The notes: a model not told the origin generated them from the sequence alone. Counted from the first letter of the stretch, positions 44,141 to 56,585 are shown. The stretch: DNA of 64,000 bases from Ampelocalamus luodianensis (GCA_036346255.1 CM070628.1:10679840-10743839), one strand, 5' to 3'. Numbers and translations: made by a program.

Positions 44141-45233
44141 CCAGAGTTGGGTAAGAGGTGGAGAGGGCTTTTCATCCGCTTCCCATTATTAATCCAAGAG
44201 AGAGGGAGAAGAGATCAAGAGGAAGGGAGAAAGGGGAGATTTTGTCTGGATATGACAGAACAAGTGTTCGGAGGAGCAGAAAAAAGGGAGATTAAGGTGA
44301 AGATTTCTGCAGTTTTTCGTGTTGGTTTCCCGCACAAGCAAGGGCAAGCTCTACGAGTACTCCAGCCAAGCAAGGTACGCACGTTGAATCCACCTACCTA
44401 GCCTCCTTCCCGACCCCTTCGTCTTCCAGCCGCTACCTATGAGCTCTATTTTGGGTTTGGGGAACCGGATGTCCGATTTGGGCTGGTTTTGGTTCAGAAA
44501 GTTCGATCTTTCGGGTGGGGAATTGAGTTGCGGGAGATGCTGCTGGATGCATGTGCAGATATTATTTCGTGCTATATTGTGTGGTTTCTGCTTGCATGGC
44601 TGATCTGAGCTCGCCTTGTTTCGACCGTGGAATCGCTTGCTGTGTAGCTCGGGATGAACTTGCTCGTACTTGATTGCTAGTATTAGTATTTCGGTATTTC
44701 CTGAATTATATAACTCGATGACGCTGGTGTGTATTGGAGTATAAGTAGAAGTAGTACTGGTGATTAGCACATGCGCAGTATGTTTTAACTTTTAAGGTGA
44801 TTTGTTAATTAGTATGTGAAGTCTCAGCTTAGCAGTGGAGCAAGAGGTCATGATTCATGGCTAATTAATATGTACTGGCGAAAACTAAGATCATTTCTGG
44901 AGTTGAGATGGATCAGTGGATGGAACTTGATTAGTGTGTACAGGTTTTATCATATGATTATGCAATTCTGTACGAAATAGGAGATTAAACTTCATGGTTC
45001 TCCCCAAACTAATTCCACCGGTAGTAACTATCTTTTGAAAGGTGAAGAGAGAAACCAAGTTTCAAAACTTAAATTAGAGTAAGATGAGAGTAGAAAGCTA
45101 AGATAGGTAAGGAATAAAATCTGAGAATCTGCCTAGGTTTTCATAAACCTTTTATGATTTGAAAATAAGATCATCAAAATATCCTAAGGACGACTATGCT
45201 TGTTACTACGGTCGAATGGCTCGATACCAACTT

Positions 45234-48200
45234 TGTGAGGACCCCAGTTTATTAGGTTTGTAATGCTTAACCAACCACCTGGTCCTAGCATCACAAATCA
45301 AATAAACTGATCCTCGAGATATGTATACTTCCTGAAAGCAAGATACACACCCTGTACAAAATTAGACATCAACTCCATTCAAAACATAGAGTCCAAACAT
45401 TACACTACAAACGGAAGATAAACAAATAGCAACAGTATTACAGACATAGGCCGACAGGCCACAAGATACACAAATAACAAAAGAGCGACAGCGGAAGCAA
45501 AAGTGCCATAAGATGGCTATAAACAAAGCCAATCGGTGTGCCTTCAACCCACAAGGCATCCGACGGACCGCCAAGACTAGTCGTCACCCACGAAGCGGCA
45601 AAGACGACTCACGAAGTGAGGCCCCGAGGCTCACCTTCTTCCTCTCGCAACAAAAACATTGAAGAAAGCACTGAGTACAAAGATTGTCTTTGTACCCGCA
45701 AGACCGACGTGTGAACTAGGCACTATTAATATGCTACATGCAAAGCTTGTTTAGTGGAGGCCATATGTTTTATTTGCATAAAGCCAATTTTCATTTGCAA
45801 TAATGTAATCTGATTTAAAGGCAAGTTTGCAATTCATTTTTAAGATTGAAATAACAAGATAAGGATAATAATAACAAAAGCGAAAGATAAACAACCTAGA
45901 AGTGACTATCCCAATAGTCACCACAACAATAGCACGAATCCCGCATCCGTACCACCCATCAAGTTTTAATTTAAATGTTGTAGTCTAGTTCTTGGGGCGA
46001 TCCAGCGTGTCCATAACCTAGGACGAGGCTATTCGAATAGTTTTAACCCTGCAGGGTGTACCAATGTACCACACTTCGATCGCCTTTAAGCCAAAACACA
46101 CTTCCGAAGGTATGTTGCACGGCTAAGTCCTACGAGACTTTTTCCAATATTGTGTATTAACTACAGCAGCTCGTATGGATAGAAACCCATACGCTTACAT
46201 GGTAAAGCCGAAAGACAACTACCCACTCAGGATAAAGCTTTTGGACAACTACCATGCTCCCACCTCCGTCCCTCCTGCGACCTCCTGCGACCGGAGCCAA
46301 TACACGCCAAAGTACTAGGTCAAGAGAGGTCCCATATACTCTAGTGTGGTTAGCACGCAAAATGCTCGATCTGGTGGCGCAAGTAACTTCGGTCCTTAAG
46401 CGACTGGGCACCTTTCAATCACACCCAACAGATCACACCGGTCTTACCATTGTGCCCAAGTCTAAATCATTTTGTTTTCATTTTTTTTTTTTTGCAATTA
46501 AACATAGCAGAAATGCTAAAACATAAAGTTATAGTAAATTTTGTGTGATCAAGGTTCTGACTAAAGTCGATAACCGCTTGATTCTACCGATAGCTAAGCA
46601 TGTCTAAGCAAGTTGAAATCGTATCTACTAAGTGACAAGAGATCATCCAGCGACCTCTAATCACAAACAAATAACCTAGGCTCGTGTAGTAGAGATCAAT
46701 ATTTTGGCTACAGGATATGCACTACGATTTAACTAATCAATTTAACACAAATTAAGCAATGCATACATACAAATTGAAACAAAATATTAGACTTTAAAAT
46801 ACTGGGATAAACATGATCAAACTGCTTGCCTTGCTGCTGTTGCTCAATATGGTGCGGAGGATCGTCCTCAGGGTTGCCGCAAATATCGAATCCTAACGAT
46901 TAACAAAACAGCGAATAAGAACGAATAACACCGGCAAAACTCAAACATCAATACAAACACCAACATATACACCAAGGCTAGACTATCACAAAGAATGACA
47001 CATAATTGCTGCAGAGACCCATCCACTCATTTGCTAGGTTAACCACAAAATCAAACTTCTAACATGCTTTAAACTTTGGACAGGCTTTGATGGTGATTGT
47101 GTGCACATCTATTATTTAATCATCAAGTTAATAAATCAACAACAGCTAGCTTCTCTAACTCAACTATTATAGTCGATATTACAGAACCTACAAAAGCTAA
47201 TGACAATACTAACGGTCAAATATCCAACTATGAGATGCTAAACAAAATTCCAATTGAGTTTGGGTATTTAATAAGATTCACTACTCATACTCCTAAGCAA
47301 CATGCTCACATTATGCAAGGTTATCACAATACAAAGAGCTATGGCATCAAATCTAATCGCATTGATAAATCCAAAGTATAGAGACAGTAACATGATCAGC
47401 TAACTATCCCATGATCAAACATGACAACAAGAGCTTAGAAGCATGAAGATACTAACTACTGATTTCATGCTAACCATCACGACCAAAAAGGAGGCAACAA
47501 ACCTAACAAAACCTATTAGCAAGCATGATACAAATTTTTAGTTTATCGCAACAGAGAAAATGACATGAGAAAAACTCCAAGGAAAACTTGCACTAATATA
47601 CTTTCAAACCTCAATGACTAACTTTGATCACGCATGAGAGCGAACTAAAGAACCATCATAAGCATGATTAACAGCTAACTAATTGGTTTTGAAGGAGTGG
47701 GCCCCATCGATGCATGCAGAGGAGCACAAGCGAAAAGAACAGATGATCTCGCGCTCTGGACTGGATTCGTCGCGGTGATGGAGTGGCGGCGCGGCTCGCG
47801 CGACGGGCAAAATGGGTCGCTGAGGACCACCGAAGGCGGCGATGGGTCGCGGGTTCGCCGGAAGCAGTGGTGGCTGCGACGACGAGCTTGGCGGCCGGCG
47901 ATGGGGTGACAAGGCGTGGATCGCACTAGAGAGGAAGACAATGAAATTTAGCGCGCATGGGCATCGATGAGTTACCAGAACTCACCGGTGTGTAGCGGCG
48001 ACGGCAGAGGGCACCGGAGTGGCCGGCGGCGAGAGCCCACGGCGGCGCAAGGTGATTAACGGCGACGAGGGAGGGGTGAACGAGAGGACGAGTGAGAGAG
48101 TGGAGAAGAAAGGTGGAGTCGGTGGTGCTCACCGAGCGAAGAATTGAGTGGAGCTCACCGGAGAAGACGTGGCGGTGGAAAAGGCGGTTTCGGCGGACTT

Positions 48201-49324
48201 GGAGAAGAAAGGCCACGCGCAGCTCACAAGCGATGAAACCCGAAATTCCTTGAGGTTTACTTCGAGGATGTGGAACACGCCGTGGACGCGATCTCGCCGT
48301 GCTCGAGATCACCGGGCAGCGAGAACGCCGAGGCGTCGCGGCGGCGCTCACGGCTCCTGAGCTGGTGAGAAGAACGGCAATGGAGACGAAACGAGGTAGG
48401 GAAAGCCTTCTGAGGGTTTTGTAGGAGCAAAGCGGAGGCGCGAGGTGAGACGGTGGGCGGTGAAAAGACCGGTGAGGTGAGGTGGCAAACGCATGAAGGC
48501 GCGGCCGGCGAGCGCAGCGCGGCGGCGGTGCGCGGAGCATGGCGAAGTGGCGTGGCGGAAACAACTGCAGTGGGACCGCCGCCGTCGGCCGATCCAACGG
48601 TGCGAACCGGTGGTTTGACTCGTCTGAATCGCTCCGACCGTTGGATCCGAGATGGACGGTCGAGATTGATGTATGCATTCGACAGTCGGTTGCGCGACGC
48701 AACGTGGATCGCTCGATTTGCATCGGACGGTCACGATCGATTGGACTCACGCGGTGCAGCTAGTTGACGCGACCGAGTCAAGTGCGCGGTCGAACTCGAG
48801 CAGAGGTTGGGTTCGGGCCGAGGAACAAGATTTTTAGAATTTGATTTAAAAGACAGAGAAGGTTTGGGAATTTTTAGAGGTAGCTCCTGAGCTCCAAAAA
48901 TTTCGAAATTTTTATGGTAGCTACTAGAGACAGAGAACAACCTTGTATAATTTTCCAGAACTTTTATGCACTGCATTGTTCTAGAGAAAATTCACAAGCT
49001 GCTGTACAGGAGTTTGACCAGATTTCAAACAGAGTTGACTTGGCCATTTGAAATAGCAAACAAAATCTAAAAATTGTGAAATAATTCAGGGAAGTAGATA
49101 GGATGATCAAGATGACAGGAAAAATAGTTTCAGAGGATGATCACAAGTTTGAAGGCTAAGAATTTGCTGCCAACAATTTCCATTCACAAGAATTTAATTC
49201 TAGAAAATGGAAATTGCTAGGGAAAAATGTAGAAACTTTCAAATGATTTGAAGAGACAGCAAAAGTTTTTATTTCCCTTCAAAATTTACATTTGAAATAC
49301 AAACCCTAAGTTAGGGCTGTTACA
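45234..49324 (-). mobile_element. Long gypsy-type LTR (4.1 kb) in MADS intron 1, with a leader remnant
   Basis: On the minus strand it runs TGTAACAGCCCTAAC ... CTGGGGTCCTCACA. A PBS-like TGGTATCGAGCC follows at about 45228-45217, a slightly deleted version of the Met-tRNA PBS. Leader-like sequence then continues to roughly 45000. The flanks (AACTT and ATTGT) do not match, so this is not a clean solo LTR but one LTR plus a truncated internal start. The open frames inside (for example the 274-codon minus frame 47926-48750) are GC-rich LTR sequence without domains. Confidence 0.75.
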
Positions 49325-49891
49325 ATTGTAGCATGTATTGTTGTGATTGTTCGCATCCTTTGATGTTGCTACGCAATGTCATGTGCTACAGTATTATAAC
49401 AGCGTGTACTATCTATCGGATCAAAAAATAATAGATGAGATCCAGATTTGCCATTGTAGCAAGAAACAGACACGAAAACAACGTAGCATTGACACTGTTT
49501 ATGAATACTGTAGCATCATTGTAGCAATTTATCTGAACTGTTCTGCCCGAATTGGACGGTTCAGATCTATCTAATGTTATGCCACTGTTCACCCATAACA
49601 TTTCATGGCAGAGGATGCCAATTCTCTTAGCCGATATTTTTCTTAGTAAATGCATATCTATGGTCCAATGTGTATCGCACTTTCTAAATAAGGAGAAAAT
49701 TAAGCCTCGGCATTTTCAACAATTTCAGTCACAGGACATGATTTTAGTACAAATTTGTGTGTCATGGATTCTATAATATCAAAAGTATGAAAAATCATAG
49801 CTGAGTATTTTTTTTGGTTATATTCTAATATGAGATCTCAATTTTTTTTTTTTTGCTGCATGCGTGACTTTGGTATGTGTCATTTCTTCAG
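49325..49891 (+). other. 3' part of MADS intron 1
   Basis: AT-rich, with repeated TGTAGCA motifs (49327-49525). It ends at the acceptor TTTCTTCAG before exon 2. Confidence 0.6.
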
Positions 49892-50459
49892 TAATATGGA
49901 AGGGATTCTTGATCGTTACCAACGTTACTCATTTGAAGAAAGAATTGTACTGGGTCCAAATATTGGAGACCAGGTAAATAGCTTCCTTAGTTGTTCGAAA
50001 ACTATCTACACCCATGTAGTTAAGAGATTAGTTTCTTCCAGCTAAACTTGTTATCTGTACTTGATAACCCTTTTCTCCTTAGGCAAATTGGGGAGATGAA
50101 TATGGAAGGTTAAAGACCAAACTCGAAGCAATTCAGAAGTCAAAGGTATTGTATACTTTGATAAGAACATCCTCATTCTGGTTATATGATGACTGCTAAC
50201 GGGTGTTTTGGTCTATTTCAACTCAAGGCAATTGTTTGGTGAACAATTGGACGCACTGACAATAAAAGAACTACAACAATTGGAACAACAACTTGACAGT
50301 TCTTTGAAGCACATAAGATCAAGAAAGGTGAACAAGTTGTGTTTGTGTGCAGACCTAGTTTGCTTTATTTACCAATTTCTAACTCAGATCTTATAGAATA
50401 GCATTGCCTTTTTACAGAATCAGCTACTGTTTGAATCAATATCTGAACTTTAGAAGAAG

Positions 50460-50920
50460 GTACGCCCTCACTCTCCTCTTCCTGCTCTGTGTGTGGTAGT
50501 TCTTTGCCCTTTTAACTGAGAATCCAGATACAAATGCGTAGAAATTTTAGAAAATGTCCCCATGTTTGTCTGTCACAAGTTTCATTCCCTTTTTTGGCGT
50601 GTGTTTGACAACAATGTTAGCATTTCCTTGATCTAGTACATTAGAAGTAATCCTTTCATTTTTGAGGAAGTTGCGGATGTCATCCTCTGAAAGGACTTCT
50701 TCTTTATCTTGTGATCCAGTTTGCTCAGGTTGTGTGGCAGCTTCTTTGTTGCTGTATCAATATGTTGTTTGCAGTTGTGGGTTTAGTCATGATATTGCTA
50801 GTGTTTTTTGTTGCTCCGATGCTTTGCCAAAATTTGTGCATTCCGGTTGTTCTCTAACAAACAAAATTACATTTTAGTAGTTGGGTTATACCATTTTAAT
50901 CAGAATTTTGGTGTAACTCT
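50460..50920 (+). other. Downstream of MADS exon 5, no exon 6 recognised
   Basis: Begins with the donor GTACGC. The plus frame 50662-50877 is unrecognised and is not the expected C-terminal MADS sequence. Confidence 0.4.
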
Positions 50921-50929
50921 TTATATATA

Positions 50930-52382
50930 GGGAAAATTGGCTACATGGCATTGCAATTTGTCACCTATCGCCAATAAACATCCAAAAAATGTGGTGCGGT
51001 CAAAAGACACTGTTAAAATATGTAATTTTGCTGTAGGACACTGACCCTATTAAAATATTATTTTTGGAATGAAGAGGAGAGAGAAAGGCAGTGAAAAGTC
51101 TGTTTTACCCTCCATCTTCTTCCTCCACTAGTCAATTTACACCTCCACTGACCCAGCCATAAGGCCCACATGTCAAAGACTTAACGTTTCAAATGGGCTT
51201 AATTAGATTTCTAAACGTGTTTACAAAAGGTGGGCCTACAAGTCATATATACACGAAAACACAATTAAGAGTTAATGACGGCGTCATTGCCAAACTTGCT
51301 GAAGGTAAACGGAGCTCCTCGTGTGAGCGGCGCGGCCGTGCAGGCGATCTGACGAACCAGAGGGTCTCCGAGCTCGTGGTTGATTCCACCGGGTGCGGGG
51401 CAGCCTTGTGAACTCGATGGAAGTGGCGGGGAGCCCAATGGGCGCCGACGGCAGGCTAGCGACGACCGAAGGCGGAGCCGAAGAGGCGGTGTTCGCGGAG
51501 AAGACGCCTCGGGCGTCGATTGAGCTCGGGGAAGAGTGCGCTGAGCTCGTCACCAGGATCATGAAGCACATGCTGATGACACCGGAGGAAGTTGGTGGTG
51601 CCCGGAATGTCGACGGCGGCGAGTCAAGAGGTTGAAGAAGATGGACTCGTACACCCTCGATGTTGCACCAAAAACAAATTAAACCCACCAGTCAACTCAG
51701 TGAGATGTTGCGATTACAAAGGACATAACGGCGTTGAGGATAACCTACTGAAACGCCCGCGAGCTTTGCGGCCAAGGCCACCGGCCGCGAAGACGAAGAT
51801 GATGCGCACGACGATTTAGTGGACAAGGATGGCTCGGACCAGAAAAAATGGAAGCGGCACGGTGAGTGGAGTCTGGCGGTGGCCTTGCGAGCTTGCGGGA
51901 GGCAGTGAGGTGAGCTCTCTCCTTCCCTCTCTCTTTCTCGGTGAAGAGGAAAATGAGGCAGAGAGGGAGCAGCACGGGGTTTAAGAGCTTGCTAACGGCA
52001 AGGACGACAGCGGCGTGAGAAGGAGGAGCTTGGGGACTGGTCGACAAGGGCGGTGGATGACGATGTCGACGAAGCAGCGCAGCATGCCACGGACGCGTGG
52101 AGCTGGAGTCCTGCGCGCGCCCCTGCCCGAGGTTGAAGACGGTGCGAGTTGGTGCGGCTGGACCAAGAGCCGCGGTCGGAATTTTTGAGCCAAGTCCGAC
52201 TGAAGGGCAAAATTGTCATTTCCAAAATTTTCTCTCTCCCCTCTGACCGGAAATGATAAAATAGTCGTCTCGATGTCCTACGACAAAATTACAAGTTTTT
52301 ACAGTGTCTTTTGGCCGCACCACGTTTTTTGGATGTCCATTGACGATAGGTGACAAATTGCAATGCCCTATAGCCAATTTTT

Positions 52383-52384
<2 letters not shown>
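50930..52384. mobile_element. MULE next to a microsatellite
   Basis: Inverted repeats over 100 bp (GGAAAATTGGCTACATGGCA on the left; GGAAAAATTGGCTATAGGGCA reverse-complemented on the right) share CAATTTGTCACCTATCG and AAAAGACACTGT. They are flanked by the exact 9-bp duplication TTATATATA (50921-50929 and 52385-52393). The GC-rich interior (51280-52190) has short frames on both strands but no recognised protein. Same family as 251-753 and 56586. Confidence 0.92.

Positions 52385-52386
<2 letters not shown>

Positions 52387-52460
<74 letters not shown>
52387..52460. repeat. (TA)37 microsatellite grown from the MULE target duplication
   Basis: An uninterrupted AT/TA run begins within the right 9-bp TSD copy; the left TSD copy remains short. 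Confidence 0.95.
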
Positions 52461-52463
<3 letters not shown>

Positions 52464-53814
52464 TTCCCTCTTACCTTGCTTTGTTTGAGAAATGTGCATG
52501 CGCCATCCCCTGAATACCCACTCTTGCTTGCTGTGGAAGCTGTTATCTGTATTTTTTAGTAAAAATTATATCATATGAATATCATGGTACTTTTAAATTT
52601 ATATCCCTTATGTACTTTGTTTGTGTTGTAAAGCAAGGTACCTTTCTGTGCAAACTTGGTGATATTGGAAGCAAGCTAGGTTTTGCTAGCGGTAGACACG
52701 ACATAATGTTGGCCGTCTTTGTATATGTCATGGACATCCTCCCATATCCTATTGAATTCTTTCCACTACAATAATTGCCCGTAAGCAAAAAAAAGTAAGT
52801 ATATTGTTAACAACTAAGCCTTTTTTTTACTATTTGCAATAATTTTTTTTCTCCAAAATCATATTGTGTCATATACAAGCCCTCATTTGTTGTATTATCA
52901 ATTAGCAGTGCCAAATCCGCAAGGCTATAATTAAATCACTTGCTCCCTAGTTTGTTGTGACCTTTTTTTTGTGCATTACAGGTAATCAGTCTCTAAAATA
53001 TTAATTTCCAACAGGGGACAATACATCTCTTCCCCAGGCAAAGGCAAAATATATAAGGCACATGTACCTTATTTAGTGCGGGGCATGTTGGTGGCTAAAG
53101 GAATTAATCCTGTATTCTGCTAGTTGTCATAAACATGTTGTTCTGTTTTCAAGGTAAAACATATCCTATATTAGCCACTTTGTTCAACCCTTTTTTAAGT
53201 ATATTTTTAAGTTTTTTGAATATGTATATCTACCTCTGCACTTGTAGCTGGAAGCAAATCAGTGTCCACGAACCACCAATATGAAGAAAAAATGATATAA
53301 GTAAGTATATGTTTTCATTCATAGCCCTAAACCTTTTTTTACATGCTTTAGTTACTAAAATTACTAAATCCAAACTATGTAAATTTAGTAATATATGTAT
53401 GTGAATATTTTTTTCGTAATACTTGTAAGATGGATGGAGTGATTGGGGTGCATCCCTCTAACCCGATTCAACTTGTTTGTCACGCCCTTGTACTTGAGTA
53501 AAAAATAGCATCACACTCAACTTGACAAAAGTTAAGTGCAGTTCAATAGTTCAAATTGAGGTTACCTTAAAGCCCTCGTAGTTTGTTCCAGGATATATGT
53601 TATTGATGAAATCAATGTTGTTGCCGTCAATCCGGTCATCGACCATTATACTATGGCCAAATTTTCATGATTTTTTTTTTGTTTTCGATAACTCACATGT
53701 TTCAACTTGTAAAAACCAAAAATATAATTGTTTCTATGTTTTCATTTCTTGGTACCTAAAATGCATGGTCATATCCTCTTGAAATTTGCAGGTTTGTTTG
53801 CGCTTGTGCAGTTC
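52461..53814. other. AT-rich region with exon-like fragments, unidentified
   Basis: Short stretches of better coding character lie between T-rich intron-like sequence (about 52630-52780, 53010-53160, 53590-53670). 53115-53155 resembles 57935-57970. I cannot name a gene; a decayed host gene or a Helitron-type mosaic are both possible. Confidence 0.3.
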
Positions 53815-54114
53815 ATTGGAAGCATGGTTATTAAGGCGGTAAGGCGAGGCGAGGGACCCACCCCCTCACACCTTTTAAGCGGTAAGGCGCGAGGCGAGGC
53901 GACGCCTTACCCACGTCCTAATGCGCTAATGCAGCGAATAAAATGAGCATTTTAGCAGCACATATGCTACGTGCTAATTGTCTAATTGAGTAATTGCTAC
54001 AATGCTAATTCTTAATTGCCAGTCTGCCACTACTACTACTATTTACTAATCACACTGCACTGCTACAGTGCTACTACTAATACTAATTAGTCATTACTGT
54101 TCATGTGATCAGAC

Positions 54115-54280
54115 AGCGCGCACACACCAACACTCCAAACACCAACACACCAAACACCACAACACACTACACCACACCACACCCACACCACAACCATTAC
54201 ACGCACACCACACCACAGCCACACACAGCCATAAAACGCACACCACACCACAGCCACCACACCACAACCACACATAAAAA
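54115..54280. repeat. CACCACA-rich low-complexity tract
   Basis: Dense CACAC, ACCACAC and CACAGCC units inside the hAT element; no coding potential beyond compositional open frames. Confidence 0.85.
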
Positions 54281-54317
54281 CTCCCCACGCCGACGCATCG
54301 GCTCGCGAAATCCCACG

Positions 54318-54480
54318 AACAAGAAGGTGCTAGAGGAGGAGCGCCGCCGCATCCGCGAACAAGATCCCGTCGAAGCGGCTCCGCAACAAGGTGGCCGGGT
54401 TCAGCACCCACCTGATGCACTGCATCCAGCGGAGCCCCGTGCGCGGCACCTTGCTCAAGCTGCAGGAGGAGTGCCGCCGC
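54318..54480 (+). pseudogene. RPS17: Captured fragment of ribosomal protein eS17 (RPS17)
   Basis: eS17 is a small-subunit ribosomal protein of about 130-140 aa. 54318-54340 encodes NKKVLEE. After a scrambled stretch of about 20 nt, the frame 54364-54480 encodes IPSKRLRNKVAGFSTHLMHC and then IQRSPVRGTLLKLQEECRR. This closely follows the family sequence from its NKKVLEE block through its IQRGPVRG-SLKLQEEERERR block. Differences include HC for the usual KR/RR and S for G. The piece lacks both protein termini, has a frame change between the two blocks, and sits wholly within hAT ends. It is therefore a captured intronless piece or an ancient exon copy, not a functional gene. Confidence 0.82.
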
Positions 54481-54823
54481 AACCCGCCACTCCCCTGCTC
54501 CCCCGACGCGCCGTCGGGTCTCCCCTGCTCCCCCGACGCACCGCTGGGCCTCCCTTGCTCCCCCTCCTGCCCGGCTTCGGCTCCCCGACGTCGCCCCGAG
54601 CTCTCTCCCGCCCAGATCTAGCCCGGATCCTCTGCTCACAGCGTCGCCCGAGTTGCCCGAGGTCTCTCCCGCCCGGATCCAGCGCACAGGGCCTCCTCTG
54701 CTCTGCCTCCCACCTGGTTCTATCTCTCCAACACCGCACAGGCGACGACAAGGCGGGGGAGACGCCTTGGCCTCCGGTAACGCCTTACCGCTTAGGCGAC
54801 GCCTTAATAACCACGATTGGAAG

Positions 54824-56585
54824 TTCTCCTACAATTTTCAAAATATATTTTTACATTACCCTTTACTTGTTTTTACTGTTATCAGAGTATGTAATTTCAG
54901 TATAACACACATGTATATTTACTATTACTTGCATGTCAATTAGAGCCTAACCAGTTAGTGATGAATATTGAAGACCATAAACAGGGTTGTCTTGTTTTGT
55001 CCAACACAACGCCTCCACTGCTTGTTTGCACAACATACTACTATATAAAAAAGAAGCTTTTGTTATGTGCCCTATCAATCCATAAATTTGAGTGCATTTT
55101 TTATTTGTCATATTGGGTACATAATGAATGTGTTTTCCTTTTTTTTAGTTTATATGAATATGCATTGTATATAGATACTTAATCATAGATGTGGTAAGTG
55201 TTTTTTTTGTACTGGCCTATGGGGGGGCCTCATTTACCAGCATTTAATGGGACAAGGAAGTCCATTAACAGGAGCTTGAACGGGCAACAGGGGGCTCAAG
55301 AAAAACCATCTCAGCAGCTTTCATGGGCTGAAACATAAAACCACGTTAATGGACCACACACAACTTAATGGGCCGGACAAATAACAAAGACAACAAGAAC
55401 AAGAAAAAAAGATAACAACCCAACCCGTTAAAGCAGTGTAGGATTGTGATAACAGCGGGATGCGTACATAAATAACTCGAGTCCAAAAAAAAGATCATAG
55501 ATGCTAGGTGTACATAAATAACTCTCAATATTTTTATGTCTTTTTTTCTTGCAATCTTCATGTTCTTTTTTGCCTTTGTACTGCTTAATATTTCTTTGTT
55601 CTCATCTCCTTTGCGATATGCTTCAGTCTATTTCCCCTTTTACGTCCATTTGTGTTTGACTTATCAGGTCTCCGAGCTGTTGTCGTTGCTGCTTTTTAAA
55701 TATTGTTCTCGTCTTATTCGTTGTCCTTGTTGTCTTCCTTCCTGTTCCAGCTGTTCTTTTTCGTCTTTGTGTTAGAGCTAGTTGGTTTATCCATGTCATT
55801 TGTCTATAAATTCTTTTGTATCTTCTGTATCTCACCCATGACATACTCAAACTAGTAGGCATGTCTAGTTGTGACGATGTCCTATCAGACACCAGACGTG
55901 CATGTACACCAAGTTATCATATTATAGCAAAGTCAGCAATACTTATTTTTTTGTTCAAAGAAATTCATCTGAATATTTTGTAGTATGCAATATAACAAAC
56001 ACATTTTTACATGTTTCATAGACCACTATTATAGTGTATATAATGTATAAAAATAGGGACTATCTATTCATAAGGTGACTGAAATTTTCTTAAGCATAAG
56101 TCATGTTTTTTATCTATTAGATCAATATCCAATTATATAACGCATCAATCTTTATACAAATCCAATGGTCACAACAGTTGACTTAAACTTTAAAAAATTT
56201 CAAGCAACTTAAAACTAGCAAATCTGATAAAAATAACAACAGTAACATGTAAAAAAACATCTAGGTTGGACAAACAATTATTTTTTAATATTTCCACACA
56301 TTCATGTTTTAGGGAATAAGTTTTTTGTATTCATTGTTTTAGCAAAAACAAGTAGGATGCACACCAGCGCTGAAATTTTTTAGATTTCATTGCTAATTTT
56401 CATGGACATGCTGATGATTTTGAATTTGTTGGTGGTGGATACGATGTACTTTTTGCATTTTCTATGTTCCCATCACCACGCCCTCCTCCCGGTGTAGCTA
56501 GATTGCAATCATTCAAAACCTACAACAATAAGAGCAAGTCACTTTTTTATGCCTTCGAAATACCCAACCTGTTATAATAACAATA
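54824..56585. other. No gene recognised
   Basis: AT-rich. Around 56370-56540 the plus strand reads HGHADDFEFVGGGYDVLFAF followed by a Pro-rich run, which is exon-like but unidentified. Stop codons bound it at both sides. No paired terminal repeats found. Confidence 0.3.

Larger units (their letters stand above)
44147..50459 (+). pseudogene. AP1/FUL-like MADS-box gene relic (most of MADS box lost, K-domain exons broken)
   Basis: A MADS transcription factor relic of the AP1/SQUAMOSA (FUL-like) group, similar to rice MADS18/MADS20-type proteins. Exon 1 retains only KGKLYEYSSQA (44340-44374), ending at a GT donor. Intron 1 starts like a normal grass first intron and holds a 4.1-kb LTR. Exon 2 (49892-49973, 82 nt) encodes NMEGILDRYQRYSFEERIVL then GPNIGDQ. 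Exon 3 (50083-50145, 63 nt) encodes ANWGDEYGRLKTKLEAIQKS. Exon 4 (50228-50327) is 100 nt and exon 5 (50418-50459) is 42 nt, the usual sizes for AP1 K-domain exons. Exon 3 is 2 nt short of the usual 65, so exon 4 would be read out of frame to an early TGA. Exon 5 has TAG where the family has CAG (ISEL-stop-KK). All junctions keep AG/GT. Exons 6-8 were not found. Confidence 0.85.
53823..54815. mobile_element. Non-autonomous hAT element carrying a captured eS17 gene fragment
   Basis: Ends CATGGTTATTAAGGCG and (reverse complement) CGTGGTTATTAAGGCG, with the perfect 8-bp duplication ATTGGAAG (53815-53822 and 54816-54823). Subterminal AAGGCG/CGCCTT and GGCGAGGCG motifs repeat at both ends. The interior comprises a CACAC-rich tract (54115-54280), a 40S ribosomal protein fragment and a Pro-rich tract of C/T/G repeats (54480-54720). 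Confidence 0.92.

Noticed and set aside
47926..48750. 274-codon minus frame as a gene
   Set aside because: It lies within the 4.1-kb gypsy LTR, in a GC-rich block with several overlapping frames and no domain.
54105..54905. 266-codon frame through the hAT element
   Set aside because: It crosses CACCACA repeats and the element's right end into flanking sequence, and is not the eS17 frame in the main similarity block.
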